From the NCBI GenBank assembly GCA_902573755.1, contig CACGLD010000006.1, positions 1 through 41,257 of the forward strand: a stretch of 41,257 nt of DNA. The letters run 5' to 3'. The position numbers were made by a program, and so were the translations under genes. A model generated the notes under the pieces. The model ran no database searches. It was not told the origin of the DNA and saw only the letters and a list, made by a program, of their open reading frames with translations. Numbering within the stretch: position 1 is the stretch's first letter; every line of letters begins with the position of its first letter. The stretch comes from an uncultured Pelagibacteraceae bacterium (GTDB lineage Bacteria; Pseudomonadota; Alphaproteobacteria; Pelagibacterales; Pelagibacteraceae). This document shows positions 1 to 11,200 of the stretch, in pieces.

Positions 1-2
1 AA

Positions 3-530
<528 letters not shown>

Positions 531-605
531 AAAGCTTAAAATTCATTTATTTTTTTATTTTTTGTACAATAAAAATACAAGATTAACGAAAAAACGTTAT
601 TAATG

Positions 606-614
606 TGTTAAAAT
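606..614 (+). promoter_or_regulatory. Possible extended -10 promoter element upstream of aceE (TGTTAAAAT)
   Basis: TGnTAAAAT about 45 nt before the aceE ATG; no convincing -35. Preceded by a small dyad TAACG-AAAAAA-CGTTA (584-599). Confidence 0.3.
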
Positions 615-658
615 AAAATCCAATAATGTTTTTTTGGGTATATAAAACATTTTAAAAA

Positions 659-3600
659 ATGAGCGAAAAATTACTTGTTCCTGACATTGGTGACTTTGAA
701 AATGTTGAGGTTATAGAGATACTTGTAAAACCTGGTGATCAAATCAAAGAAAATGATCCAATAGTTACAATTGAAAGTGACAAATCAAGTGTTGAAATCC
801 CTTCTACAATTGCTGGAAAGGTAGATAGTTTAGCAGTTAAAGTTGGTGATAAAGTTTCTAAAGGTGATTTATTGCTTAATCTTACATCATCATCAAAAAC
901 ATCATCAGAAAGCACTCTTCCAAAAGATACAGAAAGTATAATTAAACAAGCTGAAGAAGCAATGGCTGAAAAAAAAGAGGAAAAAAAAATTATATCTGAA
1001 CCTATAATTGAGAAAAAAAAAACTACAATTCAAGTAGTTAATGGTACTGATATTGATCCACTTGAAACTCAAGATTGGTTGGAATCTTTATCTGCAGTTA
1101 TTTCGAAAGATGGAAATCAAAGAGCTCATTTTTTAATTAAAGAACTCATCAACAAAGCTTATCGCGAAGGCGCAAACATTCCTTATACTCAAAATACACC
1201 ATACATTAATACAATACCTCCTGAGGCCGAAGTAAAGTCTAGTGGTGACCAAAATATTGAAAGAAGAATTAGATCTTTAATTAGATGGAATGCAGCAGCA
1301 ATGGTAGTTCGAGCAAATAAAAAATATCCTGAGCTTGGTGGACACATCGGTACATTTGCATCTGCTGCAACATTATACGATGTTGGTATGAACCATTTTT
1401 GGAGAGCAAAAAATAATAAATTTGGTGGAGATTTAATATATTTCCAAGGACATAGTGCTCCAGGAATGTATGCAAGGGCATTCTTAGAGGGCAGATTAAA
1501 TGAGAAACAATTAGATAGCTTTAGACAAGAGGTAAAGCCAGGAGGTTTATCATCATATCCACACCCTTGGTTAATGCCAAAATTTTGGCAGTTCCCCACA
1601 GTATCTATGGGGTTAGGACCAATGCTTGCTATATATCAAGCTAGATACATGAAATATCTAATCAATAGAGGTTTGATTAAAGATGAAGGAAGAAAAGTAT
1701 GGGCTTTTTTAGGTGATGGAGAAATGGATGAGCCAGAGTCAATGGGAGCAATTGGTCTGGCTGCAAGAGAAAATTTAGATAATTTAATTTTTGTTGTTAA
1801 CTGCAACCTTCAAAGATTGGACGGTCCAGTTAGAGGTAATGGAAAAATTATTCAAGAACTTGAGGGAAGTTTTAGAGGAGCTGGGTGGAATGTAATAAAA
1901 GTTATTTGGGGATCATATTGGGACTCATTGCTTGCTAATGACAAAACTGGTCACTTAATAAAAATTATGAACGAGACCGTAGATGGTGAGTATCAAGCAA
2001 TGAAAGCAAGAGACGGTGCTTATGTGAGAGAAAAGTTTTTTGGAAAATCTCCTGAAGCATTAGAATTAGTTTCAAGCATGTCAGATAAAGATATTTGGAG
2101 ATTAAATAGGGGTGGACACGATCCTCACAAAGTTTTTGCAGCATATGATAAAGCAACCAAAAATCAAGGAAGTCCAACAGTAATTATCGCTAAAACTATT
2201 AAAGGTTATGGAATGGGAAAATCAGGTGAAAGTGTGAATACTACTCACCAAACTAAAAAATTAGATGTTGATGATTTGATGTATTATAGAGATCGATTTG
2301 ATGTTCCTTTAACAGATGAACAGGTGAGAAATATTGAATATTTTAAGCCCGACGAAAAATCACCTGAAATAAAATACATTAAAGAAAGAAGAATTAAATT
2401 AGGTGGATTTTTACCTGAACGATCTACTTTTGCAAAACCAATAAAAGCACCAACCAAAGATATTTTTGATTTTATGAAAGTATCGACTGGTGAAAAAGAA
2501 ATGTCTACTACAATGGCACTTGTAAGAATGCTAACGAATTTATTAAGAGATAAAAATATATCTCCTAGATTAGTTCCAATTATTCCCGATGAAGCAAGAA
2601 CTTTTGGGATGGAAGGTTTTTTCCAAAAAATTGGAATTTATGCACATGAGGGGCAAAAATATGAACCTGAGGATTCGGCTCAATTAAGTTCTTATAGAGA
2701 AGATAAAAGTGGGCAAGTTTTAGAGGAAGGTATCAATGAAGCAGGTGCTATGTCATCATGGATAGCTGCTGCTACTGCATATACTAATCATGATATTGAA
2801 ATGATCCCAATTTATATTTTTTATTCAATGTTTGGTTTTCAAAGAATAGGAGATCTAGCTTGGGCAGCTGGGGATAGTCAGGCTAGAGGATTTTTGGTAG
2901 GCGCAACAGCTGGAAGAACAACATTAGCTGGAGAAGGCTTACAACACCAGGATGGGCATAGTCATTTAATTGCATCAACTATTCCAAATTGTGTAACTTA
3001 TGATCCTACATTTCATTATGAATTAGCGGTAATTTTTCGAGAAGGTCTAAGAAGAATGCATGAGAAAAATGAGAATGTTTTTTACTATATTACAACAATG
3101 AATGAAAATTACTCACACCCAGAAATGCCTAAAGATAAAAATTGTGAGGAAGGCATTCTAAAGGGCATGTATAAAATAAAAGAATTTAACAAATACAAAA
3201 AAACTAAAATCCAACTTTTAGGATCAGGAACAATCTTAAGGGAAATGATGTCCGCCGCAGAGATTTTACAAAATGATTATCAAATTGACAGTGAGATATG
3301 GAGTGTAACAAGTTTTAATGAATTAAGAAAAGATGGAATGGAGGTAGAAAGATATAATCTTTTGAATCCTGATAAAGAACCTAAAAAATCCTATGTTGAG
3401 CAATGCCTGGGACAAACAGAGGGCCCAGTTATGGCTGCATCTGATTATATGAGAATGAATTCAGATCAAATCAGACCTTATACTAATAAAAGTTTTTATT
3501 CATTAGGAGCGGATGGTTTTGGAAGAAGTGATACAAGAAAAAATTTAAGAAAATTTTTTGAGGTAGATAAAGAACATTTGGTTGCTTACGGTTTAAGTAT

Positions 3601-3697
3601 TTTGGCAAAAGAACAGCTTATAACTTCTAAATATGCAAAAGATGCCATGAAGAAGTATAATATTGATAGTAATAAACCAATGCCAACAAAATTATAA
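659..3697 (+). CDS. aceE: Pyruvate dehydrogenase E1 component (homodimeric AceE type) with an N-terminal lipoyl domain
   Basis: N-terminal lipoyl domain with ESDKSSVEIPS lipoylation motif, linker, then homodimeric E1 sequence (DPLETQDWLESL, FQGHSAPGMYARAFLEGRL, WAFLGDGEMDEPES, LAGEGLQHQDGHSH). Confidence 0.95.
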   Translation: MSEKLLVPDIGDFENVEVIEILVKPGDQIKENDPIVTIESDKSSVEIPSTIAGKVDSLAVKVGDKVSKGDLLLNLTSSSKTSSESTLPKDTESIIKQAEEAMAEKKEEKKIISEPIIEKKKTTIQVVNGTDIDPLETQDWLESLSAVISKDGNQRAHFLIKELINKAYREGANIPYTQNTPYINTIPPEAEVKSSGDQNIERRIRSLIRWNAAAMVVRANKKYPELGGHIGTFASAATLYDVGMNHFWRAKNNKFGGDLIYFQGHSAPGMYARAFLEGRLNEKQLDSFRQEVKPGGLSSYPHPWLMPKFWQFPTVSMGLGPMLAIYQARYMKYLINRGLIKDEGRKVWAFLGDGEMDEPESMGAIGLAARENLDNLIFVVNCNLQRLDGPVRGNGKIIQELEGSFRGAGWNVIKVIWGSYWDSLLANDKTGHLIKIMNETVDGEYQAMKARDGAYVREKFFGKSPEALELVSSMSDKDIWRLNRGGHDPHKVFAAYDKATKNQGSPTVIIAKTIKGYGMGKSGESVNTTHQTKKLDVDDLMYYRDRFDVPLTDEQVRNIEYFKPDEKSPEIKYIKERRIKLGGFLPERSTFAKPIKAPTKDIFDFMKVSTGEKEMSTTMALVRMLTNLLRDKNISPRLVPIIPDEARTFGMEGFFQKIGIYAHEGQKYEPEDSAQLSSYREDKSGQVLEEGINEAGAMSSWIAAATAYTNHDIEMIPIYIFYSMFGFQRIGDLAWAAGDSQARGFLVGATAGRTTLAGEGLQHQDGHSHLIASTIPNCVTYDPTFHYELAVIFREGLRRMHEKNENVFYYITTMNENYSHPEMPKDKNCEEGILKGMYKIKEFNKYKKTKIQLLGSGTILREMMSAAEILQNDYQIDSEIWSVTSFNELRKDGMEVERYNLLNPDKEPKKSYVEQCLGQTEGPVMAASDYMRMNSDQIRPYTNKSFYSLGADGFGRSDTRKNLRKFFEVDKEHLVAYGLSILAKEQLITSKYAKDAMKKYNIDSNKPMPTKL

Positions 3698-4960
3698 ATG
3701 TCAGAAACTGAGATTAAAGTACCTAATATCGGAGATTTTAAAGATGTTGAGGTTATTGAGGTATTAGTTTCTGAAGGTCAATCAATTAAAAAAAATGATG
3801 CTCTAATAACAATTGAAAGTGATAAATCTAGCGTAGAAATACCATCAAATTTAGAGGGTAAAATTAAAAATTTAAAAATAAAAGTAGGAGACAAGGTTTC
3901 TGAGGGTGACTTAATTTTAACTATAGAGAGTTCTTCTGAAGTTAAAAATGAAGAAGTTAAAGAAAAACCAGAAATTGAAAAAAAGTTTAAAAAAATTGAG
4001 ATAATAAAACCTGAAATCCAAGAAAAAACTTTTTCTAAAAATAATATTTCAGATATTTCATCTGCAAGTCCAAAAGCTAGAAAATTCGCTAGAGAACTTG
4101 GTGTAGATATTAATCAAGTAGTGGGAAGCCAGAAAGATGGCAGAGTTGTTGAAAATGATATTAAAAAATTTGTTTCATCTAATTCAAAAAACAACGTTGA
4201 AGTAAAAGATATTAAACCAGATAAAATTAAAAACGAATTTGAACATTCTGAATTTGGTGAAATAGAAATTAAAGATATACCAAGAGTAAAAAAATTATCA
4301 TCAAAATATCTTACAAATTCATGGACAACTATTCCTCATGTTACAAATCACGACGAAGTCGATATAACAGAAATGGAAAGTTTTAGAAGTTCATTAACAG
4401 ATATGTATACTGGAGAAAAAATTAAAATTACACCTCTAGCCTTTATAATAAAGGCTTTAGTTGCATCTCTTAAAAAATTTCCTAGTTTTAATTCTTCTAT
4501 CGACGAAATTGAGACTGGAAAAATGACTTTAAAAAAATATTACCATATTGGGATAGCAGTTGATACGCCAAATGGATTAATGGTTCCGAAAATAAGAAAT
4601 GCAAATAACAAAAAAATTTCTCTGATAAGTAAAGAATTAAAAGAGGTAAGTGAACTTTGTAGAAATTTAAAAATTGATAAAAAAGAATTGTTTGGTGGGT
4701 CGATGACGATTACGAGTTTAGGTGGTATAGGAGGTTCATTTTTTACACCTATAATTAATTATCCTGAAGTTGCTATATTAGGAGTAGGTAGATCAGAAAA
4801 AAAACAAATTTTTATGAATGGGAAGTTTCAAACCAGGACTATGCTGCCAATTTCTTTATCTTATGATCACAGAATTATTGATGGTGCAGAAGCAGCTAGG
4901 TTTAATAATGATCTAAAAGAAAATTTAGGCAAAAATTTTGCCTATAAACTAGCTGTCTAA
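3698..4960 (+). CDS. aceF: Dihydrolipoamide acetyltransferase (PDH E2)
   Basis: N-terminal lipoyl domain (ESDKSSVEIPS), peripheral subunit-binding domain (ASPKARKFARELGVDINQVVGSQKDGRVVENDI) and catalytic SYDHRIIDGAEAARF. Starts directly after the aceE stop. Confidence 0.95.
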   Translation: MSETEIKVPNIGDFKDVEVIEVLVSEGQSIKKNDALITIESDKSSVEIPSNLEGKIKNLKIKVGDKVSEGDLILTIESSSEVKNEEVKEKPEIEKKFKKIEIIKPEIQEKTFSKNNISDISSASPKARKFARELGVDINQVVGSQKDGRVVENDIKKFVSSNSKNNVEVKDIKPDKIKNEFEHSEFGEIEIKDIPRVKKLSSKYLTNSWTTIPHVTNHDEVDITEMESFRSSLTDMYTGEKIKITPLAFIIKALVASLKKFPSFNSSIDEIETGKMTLKKYYHIGIAVDTPNGLMVPKIRNANNKKISLISKELKEVSELCRNLKIDKKELFGGSMTITSLGGIGGSFFTPIINYPEVAILGVGRSEKKQIFMNGKFQTRTMLPISLSYDHRIIDGAEAARFNNDLKENLGKNFAYKLAV

Positions 4961-4966
4961 TTAAAA

Positions 4967-5860
4967 ATGAGTAAATCCATATCTTTATTTAGTGCCTTAT
5001 TGTGCACTTTTATTTGGGGAACAACTTTTATTGCCCAAGATACGGGCATGGATAATATTGGCCCTTTTACATTTAATGCTGTGAGGTTTTTTGTTGGTTT
5101 TCTAGCCATAATTCCACTTATGATTTTATTTGAATTAAAAAATTTTAAATCAGAATTTAAATTAGATAAAAAAACTTTCATAATTTATTCATTATTAATT
5201 GGAATTTCTTTATTCTTAGGCTCAGCACTCCAACAAGTTGCTTTGCTTTATACAGATGTTGCAAATGCTGCTTTTTTTACGATTTTTTATGTTCCAATGG
5301 TACCGATTATCATCTTTTTGTTTGGTAAAAAATCTATGCATTGGAGTGTATGGCCTTCTGTAGTTCTATGTTTAATTGGTGGATATTTATTAACAAATTT
5401 TCATGATGCAACAGTAAGATTAGGAGATACTTTAGTTGTTCTCGGAGCTCTATTTTGGAGTACTCATATCATTTTTACTGGGATCATTATAACTAAATAC
5501 AATCTACCACTTACTTTAGGAGCTGCGCAGACTTTAATTGTGGCTATTTTTTCATTTATAATTGGAATTATTTATGAAGAATTTATTTTAAGTAATATTT
5601 TAATGGAAATTTATTCAATTTTATATGCAGGTATATTATCTGGTGGATTTGCATTTGTATTACAAATTTATGCCCAGCGTAATATTACTCCCGCACCTGC
5701 AGCTATAATTTTTTCTCTTGAAGGTGTATTTGCGACTATAGCTGCTTGGTTTATTTTAAATCAAATTTTAGATGTTAATAATTTACTTGGATGCTTTTTT
5801 ATTCTATGTGGAGTTCTCTTGTCTCAATTACTACCTTTAATTAAAAAGAAATATACTTAA
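4967..5860 (+). CDS. EamA/DMT-family transporter
   Basis: About 10 hydrophobic helices; FSALLCTFIWGTTFIAQDTGMDNIGPFTFNAVRFFVGFLAIIPL and C-terminal AGILSGGFAFVLQIYAQRNITPAPAAIIFSLEGVFATIAAWF are typical EamA repeats. Confidence 0.9.
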   Translation: MSKSISLFSALLCTFIWGTTFIAQDTGMDNIGPFTFNAVRFFVGFLAIIPLMILFELKNFKSEFKLDKKTFIIYSLLIGISLFLGSALQQVALLYTDVANAAFFTIFYVPMVPIIIFLFGKKSMHWSVWPSVVLCLIGGYLLTNFHDATVRLGDTLVVLGALFWSTHIIFTGIIITKYNLPLTLGAAQTLIVAIFSFIIGIIYEEFILSNILMEIYSILYAGILSGGFAFVLQIYAQRNITPAPAAIIFSLEGVFATIAAWFILNQILDVNNLLGCFFILCGVLLSQLLPLIKKKYT

Positions 5861-6621
5861 TAAATTAAACTAAATAAAATTAAAGCAATTATTATTCTAT
5901 AAATTACAAACGCATTCATTGAAAATTTATTTATATAAATTAAAAAGAATTTAACTGTTAGAAAAGAAAAAATAAAAGAAGATATAATTGCGATAACAAC
6001 TAAGTAATTAAACTGAATTGATTGTTCAAAAACATCTTTCAAGCTTAAGACACTAGCTCCAGCCAACGCTGGAATCGAAAGTAAAAAAGATATCTTACTA
6101 GAGTCTACTCTATTAAATTTTAAAATTCTCGCAGCTGTTATAGTTATTCCTGCCCTACTCACTCCGGGTACAAGAGAGAAAATTTGGAAAATACCTATAA
6201 ATATTATTGACTGAAAATTTAAATTTGAAGAAATTTTCTTATCAAACCGATTTTTGTCTGAGATGTATAAAATAATTGAGAATATTAAAGTAGTCCAAGC
6301 AATGACTTCTAAATTTCTTAACTGATAAATTAAATTTGTACTATAAAGTATGTATCCAACAATTATTAATGGAATAGATCCTAATACAATTAAATTAAAA
6401 ATTCTTTTATTTTTTCTGATATCAAACAATTCATCTTTAAAAAAATAAATTATAGCTATTAGTGAACCTAGATGGAGGCTGATATCAATTAGCAAAGAAC
6501 TAGATTTAAATTCATATAAAGTAGAAACTAAAATTAAATGAGCAGAAGAACTAATAGGAATAAATTCAGATATTCCTTGAATTGCAGAGAGAATTAAAAC
6601 TTCTATAATATTTTGAAACAT
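5857..6621 (-). CDS. uppP: Undecaprenyl-diphosphatase UppP/BacA
   Basis: AIQGISEFIPISSSAHLILV and PGVSRAGITITAARIL motifs. Start placed at internal Met (MFQNIIEVLIL...); the ORF track extends to 6669. Confidence 0.92.
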   Translation of the reverse strand: MFQNIIEVLILSAIQGISEFIPISSSAHLILVSTLYEFKSSSLLIDISLHLGSLIAIIYFFKDELFDIRKNKRIFNLIVLGSIPLIIVGYILYSTNLIYQLRNLEVIAWTTLIFSIILYISDKNRFDKKISSNLNFQSIIFIGIFQIFSLVPGVSRAGITITAARILKFNRVDSSKISFLLSIPALAGASVLSLKDVFEQSIQFNYLVVIAIISSFIFSFLTVKFFLIYINKFSMNAFVIYRIIIALILFSLIY

Positions 6622-6728
6622 TGTTTCTTCGTAACTTATAAAGTATTTATTTAAAACAATTCGATTCAAGCATAATAGCTATGCAATAATTAAAAACGTG
6701 TTAATTGGCGGTAATAATTTAAAAATTA

Positions 6729-6747
6729 AGGTCAATATATATGACCT
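6729..6747. promoter_or_regulatory. Dyad-symmetric element AGGTCA-N7-TGACCT in the uppP/gltD divergent intergenic region
   Basis: Perfect 6-bp inverted repeat with AT-only 7-nt spacer, 57 bp upstream of the gltD ATG; could be an operator or a hairpin. Confidence 0.35.
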
Positions 6748-6804
6748 ATTTTATGCTTTATATACATAAATCAGAGTATATTTTGCCAAAACTTAAATAA
6801 TATT

Positions 6805-8244
6805 ATGCCTGATAAAATGCTCAAATTTGTTAAAATAGGTCAACAAACTCCACCTAAAAGAGAAGTTGATACGAGAAAGAAAGATTTTAACGAAATTTAT
6901 GACGAGTATATCAATGAAAAAGCCAAAGAACAGTCGAGTAGGTGTTCGCAATGTGGAGTACCTTTTTGCCAAGTTCATTGTCCTTTAAGTAATAACATTC
7001 CAGATTGGCTTAAACTGACAGCAGAGGGAAGATTAAAAGAGGCGTATGAATTATCCCAAAGCACAAACAATATGCCTGAAGTGTGTGGTCGAATTTGCCC
7101 CCAAGATAGATTATGCGAGGGAAATTGTGTAATTGAACAGTCTGGTCATGGAACAGTAACTATCGGATCAGTAGAAAAATATATTACAGATAATGCTTGG
7201 GCTGAGGGCTGGGTAAAACCAATTAAGGTAACAAATGAAAAAAATCAAAGCGTAGGAATTATAGGAGCAGGTCCTGCTGGTTTAGCTGCTGCAGAACAAT
7301 TAAGAAAAAATGGATATAAAATTACTGTCTACGATAGATATGATAGAGCAGGAGGATTATTAATTTATGGAATTCCAAATTTTAAATTAGAAAAAGAAGT
7401 TGTAGAGCGAAGAACAAAACTCTTAAAGGATGGAGGAATTGAATTTGTTCAAAATTTTGAAGTTGGTAAGGATGCAAGCCTAGATCAATTGAGAAAAAAA
7501 CACGATGCAATTTTAATTGCAACAGGAGTTTATAAAGCAAGAGAAGTAAACTTACCTGGAAATGATCTTGATAATATTTTTCCTGCAATGGATTTTTTAA
7601 CAGCATCTAATAAAAAAGGTCTAGGAGATGATGTTGAGTTGTTTGATAAAGGAATTTTAAATGCAGAAGGTAAAGATATTGTTGTAATAGGTGGGGGTGA
7701 CACAGCAATGGATTGTGTAAGAACTTCAATAAGACAGAAGGCAAAATCTGTTAAATGTTTGTATAGAAGAGATAAGGAAAATATGCCAGGTTCTGCTAGA
7801 GAAGTTGCAAATGCAGAAGAAGAAGGTGTTGAGTTTGTTTGGTTATCAAGTCCTAAAGAATTTAAAGGTAAAAATAAAGTAGAAAAAATAATTGTAGATC
7901 AAATTAAATTAGGTGATCCAGACGAGACAGGAAGAAGAAAGCCACAGGTACAAGAAGGCTTAAGTTACGAAACAAAAGCAGATATAGTTATCAAAGCACT
8001 AGGTTTTGATCCTGAGGATTTACCAAATTTATTTGATAGTAGTGAATTACAAGTAACAAAGTGGGGAACTATTAAAACAGATTTTGATACTATGGAAACA
8101 AATATAAAAGGGGTGTTTGCTGCTGGTGATATAGTTAGAGGAGCTTCATTAGTTGTTTGGGCGATAAAAGATGGAAGAGATGCAGCAGCTTCAATTAAAA
8201 CTTATCTAGAGAGTAAATCAAAAGTGGAAAAAAGAGTAGCTTAA
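6805..8244 (+). CDS. gltD: Glutamate synthase (NADPH) small subunit
   Basis: Fe-S cysteines SSRCSQCGVPFCQVHCPL and CGRICPQDRLCEGNC; FAD site VGIIGAGPAGLAAAEQL; NADPH site DIVVIGGGDTAMDCVRTSIR. Confidence 0.96.
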   Translation: MPDKMLKFVKIGQQTPPKREVDTRKKDFNEIYDEYINEKAKEQSSRCSQCGVPFCQVHCPLSNNIPDWLKLTAEGRLKEAYELSQSTNNMPEVCGRICPQDRLCEGNCVIEQSGHGTVTIGSVEKYITDNAWAEGWVKPIKVTNEKNQSVGIIGAGPAGLAAAEQLRKNGYKITVYDRYDRAGGLLIYGIPNFKLEKEVVERRTKLLKDGGIEFVQNFEVGKDASLDQLRKKHDAILIATGVYKAREVNLPGNDLDNIFPAMDFLTASNKKGLGDDVELFDKGILNAEGKDIVVIGGGDTAMDCVRTSIRQKAKSVKCLYRRDKENMPGSAREVANAEEEGVEFVWLSSPKEFKGKNKVEKIIVDQIKLGDPDETGRRKPQVQEGLSYETKADIVIKALGFDPEDLPNLFDSSELQVTKWGTIKTDFDTMETNIKGVFAAGDIVRGASLVVWAIKDGRDAAASIKTYLESKSKVEKRVA

Positions 8245-11200
8245 TGGAAAATTATAAAAAGAACCTTCATCTTTTAAAAGAAAATAATGTTTATTCAGAA
8301 GATATGGAGCATGATGCTTGTGGTGTTGGTATAATTGCATCAACCGAAGGTAAAAAATCTCGTAAAGTTGTAGAGTATGGTATTGAAGCATTAAAAGCAG
8401 TTTGGCATAGAGGCGCTGTAGACGCCGATGGGAAAACAGGTGATGGAGCTGGAATTCATGTTGAAATACCAAAAGATTTCTTCATTGAAAAGATAGAAGT
8501 GACAGGACACACACATGATAATTCTGAAATATGTGTGGGTATGATATTTCTACCTCGGAATGATTACGCAGCACAAGAAAGTTGCAAAACTATTGTTGAA
8601 AGTGAATTAACAAAAAATGATTTTAGTATTTATGGCTGGAGACAAGTTCCAGTTAATCCAAAAGTTTTAGGAGAAAAGGCATTCCAAACAATGCCTGAAA
8701 TTATTCAAGTATTGTTTAAACCTTATGATCCAGAATTAACAAATAAAGATTTAGAAAGAAAAATTTATGAAACTAGAAGAAAGATAGAAAATGAAGCTTT
8801 TAAAAAGTCTTTAAACAATTTTTATATTTGTTCATTGAGTTCTAAATCTATTATTTACAAGGGGATGTTTTTAGCTGAAGCTATCTCAGATTTCTACCTT
8901 GATCTAAAAGATGAGAGATTTGTTTCAAGGTTTGCTATTTTTCATCAAAGATTTTCAACAAACACAGCACCTAGCTGGAATTTAGCTCAACCCTTTAGAG
9001 CTATAGCGCATAATGGAGAAATTAATACTTATAGAGGAAATAAAAATTGGATGAAAGTTCATGAACAAGAGATGAACAGTCCCCTTTTTGATGATGTTGA
9101 GAACTTAAAACCTGTTATACAACAGGGAGCATCAGACTCTGCTGCATTAGACAATGTTTTTGAATTATTAAATATATCTGGTCAGCCAGCGCCCTTGGCA
9201 AAGCTTATGTTAGTTCCAGACGCATGGTCTAAAAAAAATAAAACTCTACCGAAAGATCACCAACAATTATTTAATTTTTTAAACAGTACTATGGAGCCAT
9301 GGGATGGACCAGCTGCTATTGCTGGAACTGATAATGAGTGGGTTATAGCCGCAAATGATAGAAATGGGTTAAGACCTTTAAGATATGCAGTTACAAAAGA
9401 CAAATTATTATTTGCAGGTTCTGAAACAGGAATGATTGAATTAAATGAAAAAAGAATTTTGTCAAAGGGAAGATTGGGTCCTGGGGAAATAATTGGAGTT
9501 AGAATAGAAAAAGGTAAAGTATTTACTAATAAGCAAATAAAAGATTATTTAGCCAAAGAGTATAAACACTTTAATTCACAAATTATCGACCTAGACGATA
9601 AGTTAACTATTTCAGATGAAAAAAATTCTTTTTCAGGAGATGATTTAAGAAGAAGGCAATATACTTTTGGAATAAGTTTAGAAGACCTTGAGCTCATACT
9701 ACATCCTATGGCAGAAGATGCTAAAGAAGCAACTGGATCCATGGGGGACGATACACCATTGGCTGTTTTGTCAGATAGGTATAGACCGTTATACCATTTT
9801 TTTAGACAGAATTTTAGTCAAGTCACAAACCCACCAATAGACTCTTTAAGAGAAAACAAGGTTATGAGTTTGAAAACAAGATTTGGAAATCTTGGAAATA
9901 TTTTAAATTTTGATAATTTAACAAAGCAAAATATTTATGTTTTAAATAGTCCAATATTATCAAATTCTCAGTTTGAAAAATTTATAAATTTTTTTGGCAA
10001 CAATTCATCTATAATTGATTGTACTTTTTCTAAGGAAGAAACTTTATTTGATTCAATTAAAAAAATTCAAAAAGAAGCTGAAATTGCAGTAAGACAGGGA
10101 GTTACTCAATTGATCTTAAGTGACAAAGAGCTTTCTAACTTAAAACTTCCAATACCAATGCTTTTAGCAGTTGGATCAATTAATTCATTCCTTGTTGAAA
10201 AAAAACTAAGAGGATATGTATCAATAAATGTTCAATCTGGAGAGGCTTTAGATACACACTCTTTTGCAACATTAATAGGAGTTGGAGCAACTACTGTAAA
10301 TCCATATTTAGCATTTGATAGTTTATTTCAGCGTCATGAAAAGAAATTATTTGGTCAATTTAGCTTTGATGAATGTGTAGAGAGATACATAAAATCAGTA
10401 AATGCAGGTTTATTAAAGATCATGTCTAAGATGGGTATTTCAGTTCTAAGTTCTTATAGAGGTGGATGTAACTTTGAAACAGTAGGTTTAAGTAGAACAA
10501 TTGTTGCAGATTATTTTCCAGGAGTTGTCTCTAAAATTTCAGGTATTGGACTTACGGGTATAGAGAAAAAAATTAGAGAAATCCATAAAGAGGCATTTGA
10601 AAGTTCTGAAACCATATTGCCGATAGGCGGTATATATAGATATCGTAAAAATGGTGAAACTCATCAATATCAAGGAAAATTAATTCATTTACTTCAAAGT
10701 GCAGTAGGATCTAATTCTTATGATGCTTATAAAAGATATGCGGATGGAATATACAGTTTACCACCTATTAATCTTAGAGACTTAATTGATTTCAGAGAAA
10801 AAAAATTAAATGGGCCAATAGATATTTCTGAGGTTGAGCCAATAGAAAATATTTTAAAAAGATTTGGAAGTGGGAGTATGTCTCATGGAGCCTTATCTAA
10901 AGAGGCACATGAAACTTTGGCAACTGGTATGAATAGGATCAAAGGTGCCTCATGCAGCGGTGAAGGCGGTGAAGACGCAAGTAGATTTAAAGTTTTAGAT
11001 AATGGTGACAGCGCAAACTCAAGAGTAAAACAAATAGCTTCTGCAAGATTCGGAGTTACAGTTAATTATCTTAATAATTGTAATGAGATAGAAATTAAAA
11101 TTGCACAAGGCGCTAAGCCTGGTGAGGGAGGCCAGCTACCAGGATTTAAAGTTACAGAGGAGATTGCTAAACTTAGACATTCAACTCCTGGAGTAACTTT

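Noticed and set aside
1189-1599. 136-aa minus-strand ORF inside aceE
   Set aside because: Antisense to strongly conserved aceE codons; no family resemblance; expected from shadow coding in an AT-rich gene.
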